A stretch of 64,000 nt of DNA, from the NCBI RefSeq assembly GCF_036884655.1, contig NC_088340.1:7922501-7986500 (forward strand). Direction: 5' to 3'. The position numbers were made by a program, and so were the translations under genes. Within the stretch, counting starts at the first letter, position 1. Every line of letters starts with the position of its first letter. The stretch is from Musa acuminata AAA Group (Eukaryota > Streptophyta > Magnoliopsida > Zingiberales > Musaceae). Below are positions 1-12,519 of this stretch, in pieces. The notes under the pieces were generated by a model, which was given only the letters and a program-made list of their open reading frames with translations, was not told the DNA's origin and searched no databases.

Positions 1-3000
1 ATTGCAAGAACACGCAGACCACTGGTCGCTTCTATACCCATAATAGTTTCAACACATTCATATAGAATAGCATTCCCAGCATTTTTGTTTGATTCAGTTT
101 TTGAAGCAATCTATTAAAAGAATTCAGCACATAAAAATCAGGTACAGTTTTGACAATACATAGCGCTTGATAGCACAAGTAACCACCCCTGATCATGGAT
201 TCATGGTTCAATCAAAAACTTAACAAACAATGCCTTTCAGACAATTAAAAGTATGGATTGAAACAAGTAAAATGCTTACAAGATGAACTGATGTTATGGA
301 TTACAATGAGTAAAAGGTCTTATAAAAATGCATTAATAAATGCAATATAAGTTAAACCAATAGTTGTCCTTATGCCCTTCAGGTTCTTAATTCGCATGCT
401 CCAGACCACAGAAAATAAAGGCTTGACTTTACCCCTTTAACAGATGAATTTTGTTCAACATCAATAAATACTAATAACAAGATATTCACATTAGAAATCC
501 AAAATCTTTGCAAATACTTTTTGTATATCTTCCATTTATTATCAAGGTAAATACAATCACCGTCAACCATTTAGATTACTAGACTACATGCATAATAATA
601 GAATGGATAACTCTGGAAGTTGCTACTTTAAAACAAGCCACTTATGAAAAAGTAATTTAAGTGTTTATGGTAAAACGAAAGAAAAGAAAAACATTTGAAG
701 ACTACAAATTATTGCATTATGGATTACAGATTCCATAAGGAATCATTCTAGACGAGAAACAAAAGTCCACTGGCGAAAGGAGATCATATCTCTCGTGCAT
801 TGATTTCTGCACAACTACATATTTACTAGATACCTATACAAATACCAACTTTCAGGCTTTATTTAAATGCACATATGTTAACTGGACTTGATGATAATGA
901 TAAATTTGTACAAATTCAAGGAGAAAGAAAGAGGTTTCCTCTTCACATGCTACTTGTATTTTCATAAGCTTTGTCAAACGTCTTTTGATCTTTTTATTAC
1001 TGTTGTAACATATAAAATTATGAAACTATTCCCAGTGTCTTTGTTTATAAGCTTCAGCCAGATCCCAGATATACCTTTGAATTTTGCCTAACTGGATTTG
1101 AGTTTGAAAAGAAGACATGAAAAGGATGATACAGCAAGTGCTAATATAGAAATCCAGAAGCGACTAAAGTTTACGACAAAATCTAACCAGCAAAACAGAT
1201 ATATTTTCCATTAGTTATCAGAAAAATAATTTAAAATTAAAAAACTGCATATAGAAAAAAAATTATTGTGATCCAAGAATTATAGATTCAGAATATAACT
1301 TAAATGCTAACCATAAATATTATTTTCCATTTCCCAGTATCAATCAAAGGATGCTTGGAATTAATTAAATGTAATATATTTCAGTATGACCTGGATCAGT
1401 GGACATAGTGTCAAGTTTTACAAAAGATCTCTTAGTTTTCCATATCTATAATTATGGAAACCTTATTTTTCGGGGAAACATAAGAACAACACAAAGGGAA
1501 GAAGGTTTTTGATATCTACATGGCTGAGCAAGACTTCTGTTATATCCTTTGCTAATATTCTTACACTCTGAGAAATAAACTTTTCGAACACACATTCATA
1601 TATATGAATATGGATTTGTATGTACAAATGTGTTGTGCATGTACAGATCTTTATAAAATCATACTTAGAAATTTGGACATAAATTCGGATATAACATACT
1701 TGGATATGCATATATGTCTTGTTTTATATCCCTAGCAGGTTCCCTATACAAGGTATTGTATGTATACAAACATATATCCCTTAAAGCAAAAAGGTTGGGT
1801 TATCAGTTTCTCAGAAACTATAGCAAAGCAAGATTCTTCAAAATTTTAAAGCAAGTCGATAGAATAAGAAAAACTGACCTGAGCAAGAATATCATTCATA
1901 TATTCACTGGTATCTGCATCTCCCTGGCCCAACATTCGCATCAGCCTAAGCACTCGGATGTGTAAGAAAGGATCTGTAATCCCAGCAATGTCATACTCAG
2001 GTGCATACGAACTATTTGAGACATCCTTCAATATCCGAATCAATCCCTCTGTGCAGTTCTATAATTAAGATGGAAACTAATTTATGGTATGCACTGCATT
2101 AAGCAACTACAAGCCTAACAGTCATATGCTGAATCCAAAAAACATATCAACCAAGATAAGTATATAGCATGATGCAAATCTTGGCAAAAGAAACACCACA
2201 ACTTTCAGATGAATTATTGAAAAAGAGTGTTAAACTACTCGACATCTGCCGAATATCAAAAACTGAAACTCACATGATCTACAGTATCTTGTAAAGACAT
2301 ATTGCTAAAGCATGGTACAATGTCATAAACAAGAACTTGAGCACAGAAAGCCAAATATGAGACACTATCTCCTTGAATTTTTTTAGATCTAGTAACATAT
2401 ATCAACTTAGGTTCTGAAACTGGATTATGAACAAAATCCTAATAGTTGGCCACATACTATTGAAACTTGACTTTTGGAATTTTTAAATTAATTAGATAAA
2501 CGCCAAGCTTCATGCAATACCAAAGTAGATGGATGATAGAACAGATGATGACATAGAATGCATGTTATTCATGTCAATAAGGTGCATAATGAAGATTACA
2601 CATGTTGCCAATTGTTGCCATAACTTCTCACAACCTTGCACCCATAAAAATATGATTAAATCTGTTGCGTTGGAAAACAGAAGTGGGGCCTATCCTTAAT
2701 CTTGAGTGGAGATCATGAAGAAAAAAGGCAGCTTCTGCCTAGAACCGTTTACAAATTCACCAATTTTTGAAATTAAATTTAGACTGCAAAAAAGATGGAT
2801 CCACTGTTTTCTTAGATTTCTTGCGGTTTTTTTTTTTTTTGGTTATCATGATCTTTTATTGTTAGGTTCTTGAGTAATATTTTATGTACAATGGTACTTA
2901 GAAATCTTACATTTAGGTCTTTTTTAAATTACGAGTCTGTGTTTACCATATGATCAGTTTTATTTTAAATTTTTAATCTACCTAATCTGTCTGTAGCATA

Positions 3001-5442
3001 CAACCATAGTGAAAATAATTGTACGAAGAGTTTCCAAATCAAACCCAAGCCTATAAGAATATAAAAGAGGAGCTATGTAGGACTTCCATGAAGCTCAAGG
3101 TAGTTAGACAAAAGAAAATATCCCATTTGCAATTTCCATCAGTATCTCACGTTATGTTTTTCTTAGCTTTGAAAAAAAGGACTGCATATATGAAGCACCA
3201 AATATGAATTTAATTGACAGTCCATGCCAGCAGCAGAAGCTCCCTGCCACACTAACTTGGAACAAGGCCCAACAGAAGTTGTACTGGCACATTTCTCACA
3301 ACCACCATGCTGTCAAACTTAAAACATGTTACTGAATCAACGCAATCCCCAACCTAACTACATTATCAAGTATATTCTATTGACCAGTATTAGCTTTAGA
3401 AATTTCAAAATATTAGATACAATGATTGACTACAAGAATGTTGTAAAATGAAGAATAAGAACCAGAAAAAGAGGATCAGATACAGATGTATTAAAATCAC
3501 AGACAAAGCAAAACATCTACCGGATAATGAATGGTATTAGCATGGTACCTTTCGCAGATGCTTGTTGGCATCTGCACTGACTTTACATAGATCTGTACAA
3601 AGCTGAATTCCAGCTATTAAAACTCCATGGTGCTTTTCCTTCAACAACGAAGCTGCAGGACTTAAAAAGTTTTCTGCCAAGTCTGGAACTTTTCTAATAA
3701 TCCTGATCGAGCATAAGGCAGCCTAGAAAACCAGAAACCACATTCAGTTCAAGAATGAATAATGTTTTTGAAAAGGAAAAAATAAAAGAAGATTGTTGCA
3801 TTGATCAAAACCATATGAATTCAAACTAAAGTCTAAACACATCTCACACACATCCAACTACAAAGAAAATAGATGAGACTATTCATAACTACAGGAAACA
3901 GAGAAAAATCAGATACAAGAAAAATGAACTCATTTACTTAACAGCAAAAGGGAAAAGAGAAAGCTAAACCACATAACAAAATTGATGCAAAAACAAAATG
4001 TGTATGATGGAGATACATCCTGCTTTCGTTGATCACATGCTTTAAGCCAAAATCACCATATAATGTAATAAGAATATAAGGGTTGATATTCACATTTAGA
4101 GGATGATCCTTGACAATATGGCGAGGTTATTCTTTTGCAACCTTAGTAAACATGTTCAGATCTTGAAATCATCCTCTTACTCTTACTTGCAGGTGTACAG
4201 ATGTGTACAGTAATCCTTCCTATTGAAGTCACCAGGCTTGCGCACTTGCCAATGTGCCAAGGCGAAGCGTAGCCCAAGCACCCACCTATTGGGCTAGGCG
4301 GGCAACTTCAATCAAGCGCGGCCAAGGTGAAGCGTTAGGCAGGCCAAGCGCCCACCTGGTTCAACCCATGCTAGGTCGAGCCTGACTCGAACCAAAACTC
4401 AAAACCAATCACTCTCTAGTTCAATTGAACCAGGTAATCTCATGCTCGAACACCTCGAATGCCCCCACACAAGCTGTGCCCTAAACGCAGATTTAAGTCT
4501 TTCCCCAATGTTTCTGCACAGCGATGGACTTCCTACCATCGATGAACAACGACAACAATGACATCTTCCTCCAACAGCAGCAATGACGTCTTCGTCCAAC
4601 GGCATTAGCGATGTCTTCCTCTAGCAACAGCGGTGATGTCTTCCCCCAGTCACAACAACAATGACTTCCTTCGGCGACAACATCAACTTCTTCTTCGGAG
4701 ACTATAACTCTCTCTTTCTCCAACTCCCTCCTCCCTCCTACCTCTACATCATTCATTGATGGATGCTTAACAGATATTATCGTGCATTGTGAACAACCAA
4801 ATTCTAATCTTTCTTCAAGAAGAATTATGACACCTAAGTTTAGTCATGCATAGAATGTAAGATAGTAAGAGAATAATTGAATTGAGTTGTAGGGCAAGAA
4901 TGAGTCTGTTCTCATTAACCAGACTTAAGTATTTTGGACCAGTGACTCAGATTCATGATGATGGGTCCAATCAAGATCATATGGTGGATGAGGTTAGATG
5001 ACGTTAGAGGTCCATCACAACATATAGAGCAACCACTGACTTGGATATGCAAAGGAGATAGTGACAATTAAATTTAATCTTACATCAGATGTGAGAACAC
5101 AATTGAATTAAATTATAGGGACAGATTGAGTCTAATGTCATTAATATAAACTTAAGTATTTTGGATCAAAGGTTTGGACTTGTTAAACTAACTCAAGTCA
5201 TAACAAAAATATTCCAAATCTAGCCAAATTCTGACAAGCTCTTGATTTTGTTTGCTAAAAGAATTAGTCATAAATACCAAGGATTGAAATATCATACCGT
5301 ACCGAAGTTTCGACATTCTCTCAGTACGATACGGTATCCACTCGGTATACCGTTCGGTATATATATAAGTAAAAAAAAAATTCGACGACATTGCCTCTCT
5401 TCTCCCCAGGTGGCGGGGCGACATCGTAGAAAAATGAGGTGA

Positions 5443-5500
<58 letters not shown>

Positions 5501-8500
5501 CCGTCCAGTAGTGAGCAGTCTACGTACCGGTTTACTATCGGACCGGTATGTACCGCCCGATATCATTCAAAACTATATACCTTGATAAATACAAAGTTTC
5601 CATTTAAAACTGAATATGTAACTGAAACAAAATATTCTAGCTGCACATAACCTTCTTCCCATCTTTTTAAAATCTAGGCAGTGATATATAAAACATTTAA
5701 AAACTAAACCTGCAACAACTAATCAAAACTCAAGGATTTGGATATTAGCTTTTTTATTTTTGAATGTCCCAACTTTCTGGAGATGATATCTAAAGAAAAG
5801 GAGGAAGCTCCATTTGGCTACCTATTTTGTAGATAAGAGGGCTCTTTATTCCATGTAAATTCAAAAGCACAAAAGTTGATAACTGGATATGCTTTAACTG
5901 ACCAGGACTTCTTCGAGAGAATATTTTGACTGATTATTTTTTGTTGTTCTATCTAATAAGGATGAACTGAAATTAGAAAACAAGTAAATTACCAATCTCA
6001 CTCTCTAGGGCATTCACCTACAGGTTCAATTGCTTTCTATACAACCTAAAAGGTATTAGTATATGAACAGCATGCAAGCAGCCATGCAAACATTAAAAAT
6101 ATGAGAAACACATTTCACGGAGGTACAGATTTTATATTGAAAACCAGAAAGAATAAACCAAGAGGAAAATAACAATTTCAAACCTTCTAGCTCACGAAAC
6201 TTAGATATTAAAATAACATAAAGTCACATCAAGAAGTTATGTAATTCGAGAGAAACTCTTCAAAAGACAAAAAAAAAACCTTCTTTTTAATATTTGGGTC
6301 TTTAGTTAGTAGTAATCTTTCTACTTCTGTTGCTAGATCGCTTGCCATTTCTGCAGAACATATATTTCCCAAAGCACAAAGTGCTAGACCCACAATATAC
6401 TGGTTTGTATGATTGAGATCTCTGCACATATAGAGGATATCCAAAGTTATAACAAGAGTATATGTTTAGATGACAATGTAGTCAGGACAGAGATATTAAA
6501 ATTTTCAAAAAATTAGGAAGATCAAGTTATTGCATACTGTTTCAAGGAATTTGTAACCAGCATAAGAACTTCCTGTCTCTCATCAAGAAGAAGCATAAGG
6601 CCCAGATAACCAATTCGTTTCTCAGGGAACCCAGCTGAAGCTATCAGTTTGAGACATTCCATTTGACCAAAATGAGTTGGATAACCAAGCATGTGAATGA
6701 ACATGAGTTTTGCGATGTTACGATGTCTATAATCTTGATCATTTTCACTAATAGCAGAACGTATAGCTGCACATTCTTTTCTCACAACAGCACGTTCTTC
6801 TGCAGCAGTTTTGCAGGCACGTATGGCCCGAATCATATCCCTGAAATCAAAGTTTAGTAATAACATGCTGACTTATCCAAAGTTAACTGAAAAAAGAAGA
6901 GGAAAAACTCATGATACAGAGCCAAAATCCCATCTCAATCTACTCAACTAAGCTCAATTACTAAAGGAAATAAAAAAGATTTAGAAGCACAGCCATTTAA
7001 AAACATTTGCAATGTCCGTGTCTCATGTCATGTCCGTCTTGGTCACACACACTTGCTGGATACTCTCAGACATATCTTAGATACTTCGAAACATATTAGA
7101 ATTCGAAATACCTACAGTTGATGCAATGCATACACAAGATGCTTAAATCATCCACCTAAAACTTCTAAAAAATTACATGTAGGCAACATAAAGATTTTTT
7201 GGGGATTTAACTTTCGGCATATGGTAAATGGTTTTTATAATGGTTGATATCAAGGTATACTAAACTGACCAGTTCGGTACAGTTCAGCCCGTTTTTACTG
7301 GTCCAACCACCGATCAGTACATGGATCAGGCCAAACCGGTGGTCCATATTATATATACCCTAGGGTTCCAGCACCTTATTCCTCGCACCTATGAGGAGGA
7401 CCACAGGGCCACTGTTCACATGGATGCCACCCCCACTGCTCGCATGGATGCCGGTGGCCCACATCGCCACTTGCTGCCTGCCACCCACCTCCTCCTCCAC
7501 CTCTCCTCCTCTTCCTCTTCCACTGCCTCCCCTTCTTCCTTCTCCCATTACCTCCTCTTTTTCCTTCTTTCTTCCTCTTCCTCGTCATCTTACTTCTTCC
7601 TCTTCCTCCTCATCTTCCTCCCCCCTCCTAAATGGATCATAGTACATTCTGGCATACTGACACACAGAATGTCGGAACGGGCCAGAACCATACCAATCTA
7701 GCCACGGACCAACACAGGTCCGCTAACCGAAATTGCAGACCTTTGTTGATAACTTGATATAATATACAAATTCAATGATTGTAGATTATCCAAATTGTAT
7801 ACTACACAAAACATCTAACTAAAGAAATACATATACATATATAAATGATAGCTACTGAGTGATGTTTCCAGGTCGTACTGTGTCATAGTTTTCAAATATT
7901 TGTCATATTGGCATATCAGCATATTGTCATATACATGCCCCATGTCCTTGTCTATGCTTCATATCTAGCAGTTTCTGTATCTTGTATAGTAAAGGAAGTT
8001 ATATTTATGCAGGCAACATAAGAACCACTTTATTGCATGAACCAGACAAGAAATTTTGCAGATATATCTGCAAACAATCTTAAGATGGATTTCCTCTAAC
8101 AATATGAATACAGAAACTGTACATGAAAATGGTAAATGGCACATTTATTAAACAAAATCTGACAATGCTCACAAAGAAGAGAAAGTACAGAGTTAATTAC
8201 GAAACCAAGGAGTTATCAGAGTAAACTAGGCAAATATTGTCAAAATCTGAAAATAATCATATTGATACTGGTGTTTACTAGATGAGTAGCTAAATTTGTT
8301 TTAGGCTGATTATCATAAATGATTGCATTTAGGCTTGTCCTTAGAAGCTACATGTTCTCTAAGAGAGATTAAATTTAAGTTTTCCTTTGTCATTGCTGCT
8401 ACAAATTAATTGTTATTTGTTGGGATTCAGCAGCATGCTTATCAAAGTGGGGGAAAAGAAAAGGGCAATACATGTTGTGATGCATATGATGCTTCATTTT

Positions 8501-10021
8501 TTATCGTTACAAAGAATGATTTGTATTTGTAGCATATCTATTTAATACTATATAGATTTTTAATTGATAGGGAGTCCTATTTGGTACTACATAGTTTTTA
8601 ATTGAAGGGACTCTTATACCCTACATCTTTCTATATCCTAACCACTAATATGAATATCAAGATATTAAATTAGGCATCATAGTTTTAAGATTAGAAGTTG
8701 TATTTAATGTCCCTTCATTCCATCATCAAGCTAATCCTTAGACCGCTTATGATAATTCACTCATGAATAAGAACATCAAGGCCAACTTATAAAGAACAGT
8801 CCCACATGTAAGCTCATGCAGTAGAAACATCTTAACATGGATCCCCTTAGATAATTGAATTAAGAATCACAAAATAGAGACAACCATATCAAAATAACCC
8901 CTCTTTTTTCTTTAACAAGATATCTCTTTCTTGTTTGCTTTCAGGTATTTTACACATGATGCCAGTGATCAACTTTATCAGGCTTTACAATAGCACTAAG
9001 AAATGTAACATCAATCATGTCTTCACCATAACTAGTGCTTCATCTTCCACCAGGTTCACACCCTTGTCTTGTCAATTCTGTTATGTCCTAACCGATGCAT
9101 CTTTTTTTTTCAATTTTCTTTTAGTATTGTTGAATGCTAAAGGGTATATAACATTATATGCAACATAAAATATTCATTTTTAAAAAACCCTGAAAGGCAA
9201 AATTTATTGTCATTTTCATTGTCTTGAATTCTGACAAAATTGATAAGAAATTTGAAGGTTTATTCCTCTAGTAACCTTGATGAAATTCATGCCATAGACA
9301 AGTCAAACTACCAAATGGAATTAATAGTTACAGCATGAGCCCTACGTTTAACGTAGCATTGAACTCCAGTACCAATTCTTAAATTTTGCCTCAGACTTAA
9401 AGATGTCTTTTGTGCTCCAGTGGTTACTTTAATAATGTGACAGGAATCGACGACTGATCAGACCTAAAATATATGTACCAGTGCTTTTTAATATAATTTA
9501 TGGAATGATAATGACAACAAAATTTGTTGTATATGTTAATCTTGTGTCACAAACCAGGAACCAAGATGATGGTGATAACTAGAATGTGTGTTCTTGAATT
9601 CTGTGATATAAAGAACAAGTTCTTATCGATCCCACAACATTCAATCACATTTCACCTAGTGTGATCGACCATTGCCAACCTTCAAATACGACAATGAAAA
9701 TTCTGGACCCACAAATTAACGATCACAACCAAGAACCCCAAAGCAAAACGTTCACCAACTTATTACGACCAAGATCGCAAGATTTTTCCACCAAGAAGGC
9801 AAGAACGACAGAAAATGCGAATCTGATCAACAGGCAGCCCTGCCAGACTCTTCTTGCTAATAGAACGAAACCGAGCTAATCCGAGCAAATTAGCGTCTCA
9901 TTGGGGACGAAGCAGATGTAAGGACAAGGGCGCCGACGAAATAATTAAGGGTCTGATCTACGGTAAAGGGGGAAAAGGTTGCAGCTCACCTCAACCGCGT
10001 CCCCGAGGAGAAGGGGTTCAT
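1..10021 (-). CDS. AP1G: AP-1 complex subunit gamma (gamma-adaptin), 5' part of gene
   Basis: Large subunit of the AP-1 clathrin adaptor, which sorts cargo at the trans-Golgi network and early endosomes. Six exons read on the minus strand: 10021-9990, 6840-6538, 6421-6280, 3722-3549, 2058-1879 and 110-1 (cut by the window edge). All junctions have GT/AG signals and keep frame, giving 313 codons of a protein usually about 870 residues long, so only the N-terminal half of the adaptin trunk (helical repeat solenoid) is here. The start [20 protein letters not shown] is the typical plant gamma-adaptin N terminus, and phrases such as [20 protein letters not shown] and [20 protein letters not shown] are diagnostic. 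The first exon holds only 11 codons (the last one split) and is separated by a 3149-bp intron. Introns 1 and 3 hold repeat insertions. No stop or frameshift was seen in the exons. Family assignment is secure; the exact paralogue is not determined. Confidence 0.95.
4196..4760. repeat. Repeat-derived insert in gamma-adaptin intron 3
   Basis: Base composition changes sharply from AT-rich intron to GC-rich sequence. It holds repeated caag-cgc-cc motifs (4230-4340) followed by imperfect repeats of a caac/gatgtcttcctcc theme (4500-4700). This looks like an old transposon fragment. The short open frames here (4399-4756, minus) show low-complexity residues and are not genes. Confidence 0.4.
5270..5585. 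repeat. Inverted-repeat-rich insert with (TA)n core in gamma-adaptin intron 3
   Basis: Contains many copies of the palindromic word ggtacc/ggtataccg on both sides of a pure TA microsatellite at 5447-5496. Left-hand motifs (accgtaccgaa, cggtataccg) are mirrored on the right by accggtatgtaccg. The foldback organisation suggests a small non-autonomous transposon, but no target duplication could be assigned. Confidence 0.4.
7235..7750. repeat. Repeat insert with CTC/TCC-rich core in gamma-adaptin intron 1
   Basis: Flanks show the same accggt/ggtac flavour as the insert at 5.3 kb (for example ccagttcggtacagttcag near 7268). The centre is an imperfect TCC/CTT tract (about 7485-7630). Open frames on both strands across the tract encode only Ser/Leu/Pro or Arg/Gly runs and are rejected as genes. 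Probably a decayed member of the same dispersed family. Confidence 0.35.
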
Positions 10022-10510
10022 GGCTATGGCCGAGGCGAGGGCTTCCGGGACTCAACCTTCGGCTCCGGAACACGCAAGAGAAGCTAGATCCCCGAGAGGG
10101 CGAAGCAGGGCAGGCAAAGATCGAGATCTGAGTGACGGAATCTTGACTCCAGTGATCCAAGAAGAGAGAGAGAATGATAGAGGAGGGGAAGGGTTAGATC
10201 TGAGTGAGCGAGCAATTTTATTCTGCGAGGTTACCTTATTTTCCTTCTTCTTCCGTAAACGGTCTCCGAGAACTGAACGCCATGAACCGGACCGGTTTCA
10301 CCCTCCCGGATGCGAGAGAGTAGCCGGTCCACCGGTCGACGAAATCGATCCGGCCGGACCTAGAAGCCAATGGGCGACTGGATCGGTGGCAAGTGACACG
10401 TGTACTCCGTGATGTGGGAATGATGATGATGCACCAAAAGCTTAAATCTAATGATTTCTCTATGTTTCATATTTATGTCAAAATACATGATAATTCAAAA
10501 TTATATCTAA
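10022..10510 (-). promoter_or_regulatory. 5' UTR and promoter region of the gamma-adaptin gene
   Basis: GC-richer stretch directly upstream of the gamma-adaptin ATG. It contains a G-box core CACGTG at 10397-10402. No clear TATA box on the minus strand was found, which suits a housekeeping gene. The open frame at 10020-10412 on the plus strand is a by-product of high GC and is not called. The transcription start is unknown. Confidence 0.4.
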
Positions 10511-10655
10511 TCAGCTCATAATTATTTTAATTTGCACACTCTCTCTTAATATTCATACTAATATCAACTGTGTTATAAAAATGAAGTTATTTTTTTATCA
10601 TGGGGATCTTTCTAAAGTTCTTTTTTTTTTTTCTACTATACTTGAGATGTTTAGG
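10511..10655. repeat. Left copy of a diverged direct repeat flanking the nested LTR elements
   Basis: The stretch 10511-10577 (core ctcataatnattttaatttgca) recurs at 18965-19030 with about 90 percent identity by eye. Similarity continues weakly to about 10655 (actatacttgagatgttta against atatacctgaaatgtctta). Both copies lie just outside the older LTR-like fragment. Confidence 0.6.
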
Positions 10656-10670
10656 AGGAAGATGGACCCT

Positions 10671-10953
10671 TGATGAGGGTAATAATGGCGACATGACGTG
10701 CCACGACGTCAGTCATGCCTGAACGATACTCTGCCTAAAAGAGGACAATAATGCCGACGCGATGTGCGCTGACATCACCCGCTCTCAGACAATGACTTTA
10801 TCGTTGTCTAACCCAACACGCTTGGCCGAGGCAAAGAAGAACGACGACCGAGGCTCGCCCATGCCCTGCGGCAGTTCGGTTCTCCACGCAATGCCAACGA
10901 CAATGTCAGACGCCATCAGAGGTACGATCCTGCTCCTGCGAGCAGGCACATCA
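10671..10953. mobile_element. Older LTR-like fragment, left part (split by element A)
   Basis: GC-rich sequence beginning TGATGAGGG. Together with the right part (18604-18948, ending CCCCATCA) it would form a sequence of about 630 bp with TG...CA termini and a TATAAATACCCCC promoter-like block. The size and ends suit a solo LTR, perhaps Ty3/gypsy-type, but no coding domain supports the class and no target duplication was found. Confidence 0.45.
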
Positions 10954-12505
10954 TGTTAGGATCGAAGCAGCACTAAGAGGGGGGGGTGAATCAGTGCAGT
11001 GGATTAAAACGTTGATTTCGACAAATTTTTCGTATGATAAGAACGAAACTTGAAAAGTTTAACTTGAAAGCGTATTCTTAAAGTTGCGCAGCAAAGGTAA
11101 TAAGGAACTAAAGCAGTAAGAAGATTTGCAGTAATGTAAATGACAATAATGAAATACAAACCAGAGATTACGCCGATTTAGAGTGGTTCGGTCAAATGAC
11201 CTACATCCACTTGCGAGGCCCCTCTTCGATGAGGCTCCCACCTTCCACTAGCAAATCTCTTGAAAGGGAAGGGTAAATACCCCTCTTACAACTCTTTACA
11301 AGCGGTTCACTCTCTTACAAATTTTTGGCAAGAATGAAGGAGGTGAACACTAGCAAAATGAAAACAAGATTAGCTAGGACTTTTCTAATGCCTTTCTCTC
11401 AAACACTTGCTGCTCAAAAAGTTGTTCTCTCAGCTGAGATTTGAGGGGTATTTATAGGCCTCAAGAGGATTCAAATTTGGGCTTCAAAATTTGAATTCTC
11501 TTTGGGTTCCCGCTGTTGGAGGTGCCACCGCCCAGCCAAGCGGTGCCACCGCCCAGCCAGGAGGTGTCACCGCCCAGCTCTCGGGTGTTGGGCGGTGCCA
11601 CCGCCCAGCTAGGCGGTGCCACCGCCTACAGTGTTTTCAGCCCGACTACAGTGTTTTCAGCCACTAGTTGGGCTTCAATCTTGGCTCTCTAGTTCGCTGG
11701 TTTAGCTTAATTTTTAGCCTAAACCAACTCTGACTTTGGGCCCAGTTGGCCCCTAACCAGGATATAGGATTATCTCTTAATCCTAATCCTAATTACAAGT
11801 GGACTACATAACCAAAACACATCCTAAGCAAATTTTCAACCGCGAACGTCGAGTCTTGTTCTGGCGAGCTTTCCGACGAACTTTCTGCTGACGGGCTTCT
11901 AGCAAGCTCCCGAACTTGTGATGACTTTAATGAGTAGCCGAGCCTTCTCGGTGATCTCCGTGAACCTCCGACGATCTCTTCGGCGAACTTCCGAAAATTC
12001 CGACAGGTTCCCGATTTCTTCTCGGTTGGTTTTGGCAGCATCTCCGACGATTCTTCGGACTCTTAAACGTCCATCGAACTTGACTCCGGTATTCTCGCTT
12101 TGTGTTTTCTGGTTATCGTAGTTAATCCTGCACACACAAGCAAACACTCTACTCCGATCTAGACAATTATTATAACGCAAATTGACATTCTGTTGCCCGG
12201 CACGTCATTGGTTGGCGCTTCATCCGATTCTTCAGTGCATCGTCCTCTCTTGCGGCTTGTTGCCCAATCGGCGGTTGACCTCCGCAACCCCGATATCCTT
12301 GGCGCAATTTCGCTCTCCTTGGCCCGATGCCCGACGCCCGAAGCCTTCTGCCATCCAATATCCTGACGTGATCTCCTCCGACGCAACGTCAATTCCTCCT
12401 GCGTTAATTGTCTAATCCTGATCGAGTAGACCTGTATCACTCAAAATGTAGTTAAACATTTAAACACAATCAATTAGTTTCATCATCAAAATCCGAGATT
12501 CAACA
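10954..12505 (-). repeat. 3' LTR of element A
   Basis: 1552 bp, same length as its partner. Plus-strand features: a run of GGCGGTGCCACCGCC-type palindromes at about 11518-11626, and a TATAAATA box (minus strand) at 11449-11456. In the minus-strand reading the palindromes therefore lie upstream of the TATA box. Open frames inside (for example 11793-12440) repeat identically in the other LTR and are not genes. Confidence 0.95.
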
Positions 12506-12519
12506 ATCTCCCCCTTTTT
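12506..12519 (-). promoter_or_regulatory. Polypurine tract of element A
   Basis: Minus strand AAAAAGGGGGAGAT directly abuts the 3' LTR start TGTTGAATC. It is the expected plus-strand primer. Further similar tracts lie at about 12723-12733 and 13340-13352. Confidence 0.85.

Noticed and set aside
7321..7701. 126-codon open frame in gamma-adaptin intron 1
   Set aside because: Ser/Leu-rich translation of a TCC microsatellite inside a repeat insert.
11793..12440. Several 60-93 codon open frames in the LTRs of element A (repeated at 17891-18538)
   Set aside because: Identical pairs in both LTRs, overlapping on both strands, GC-driven; they are LTR sequence, not genes.
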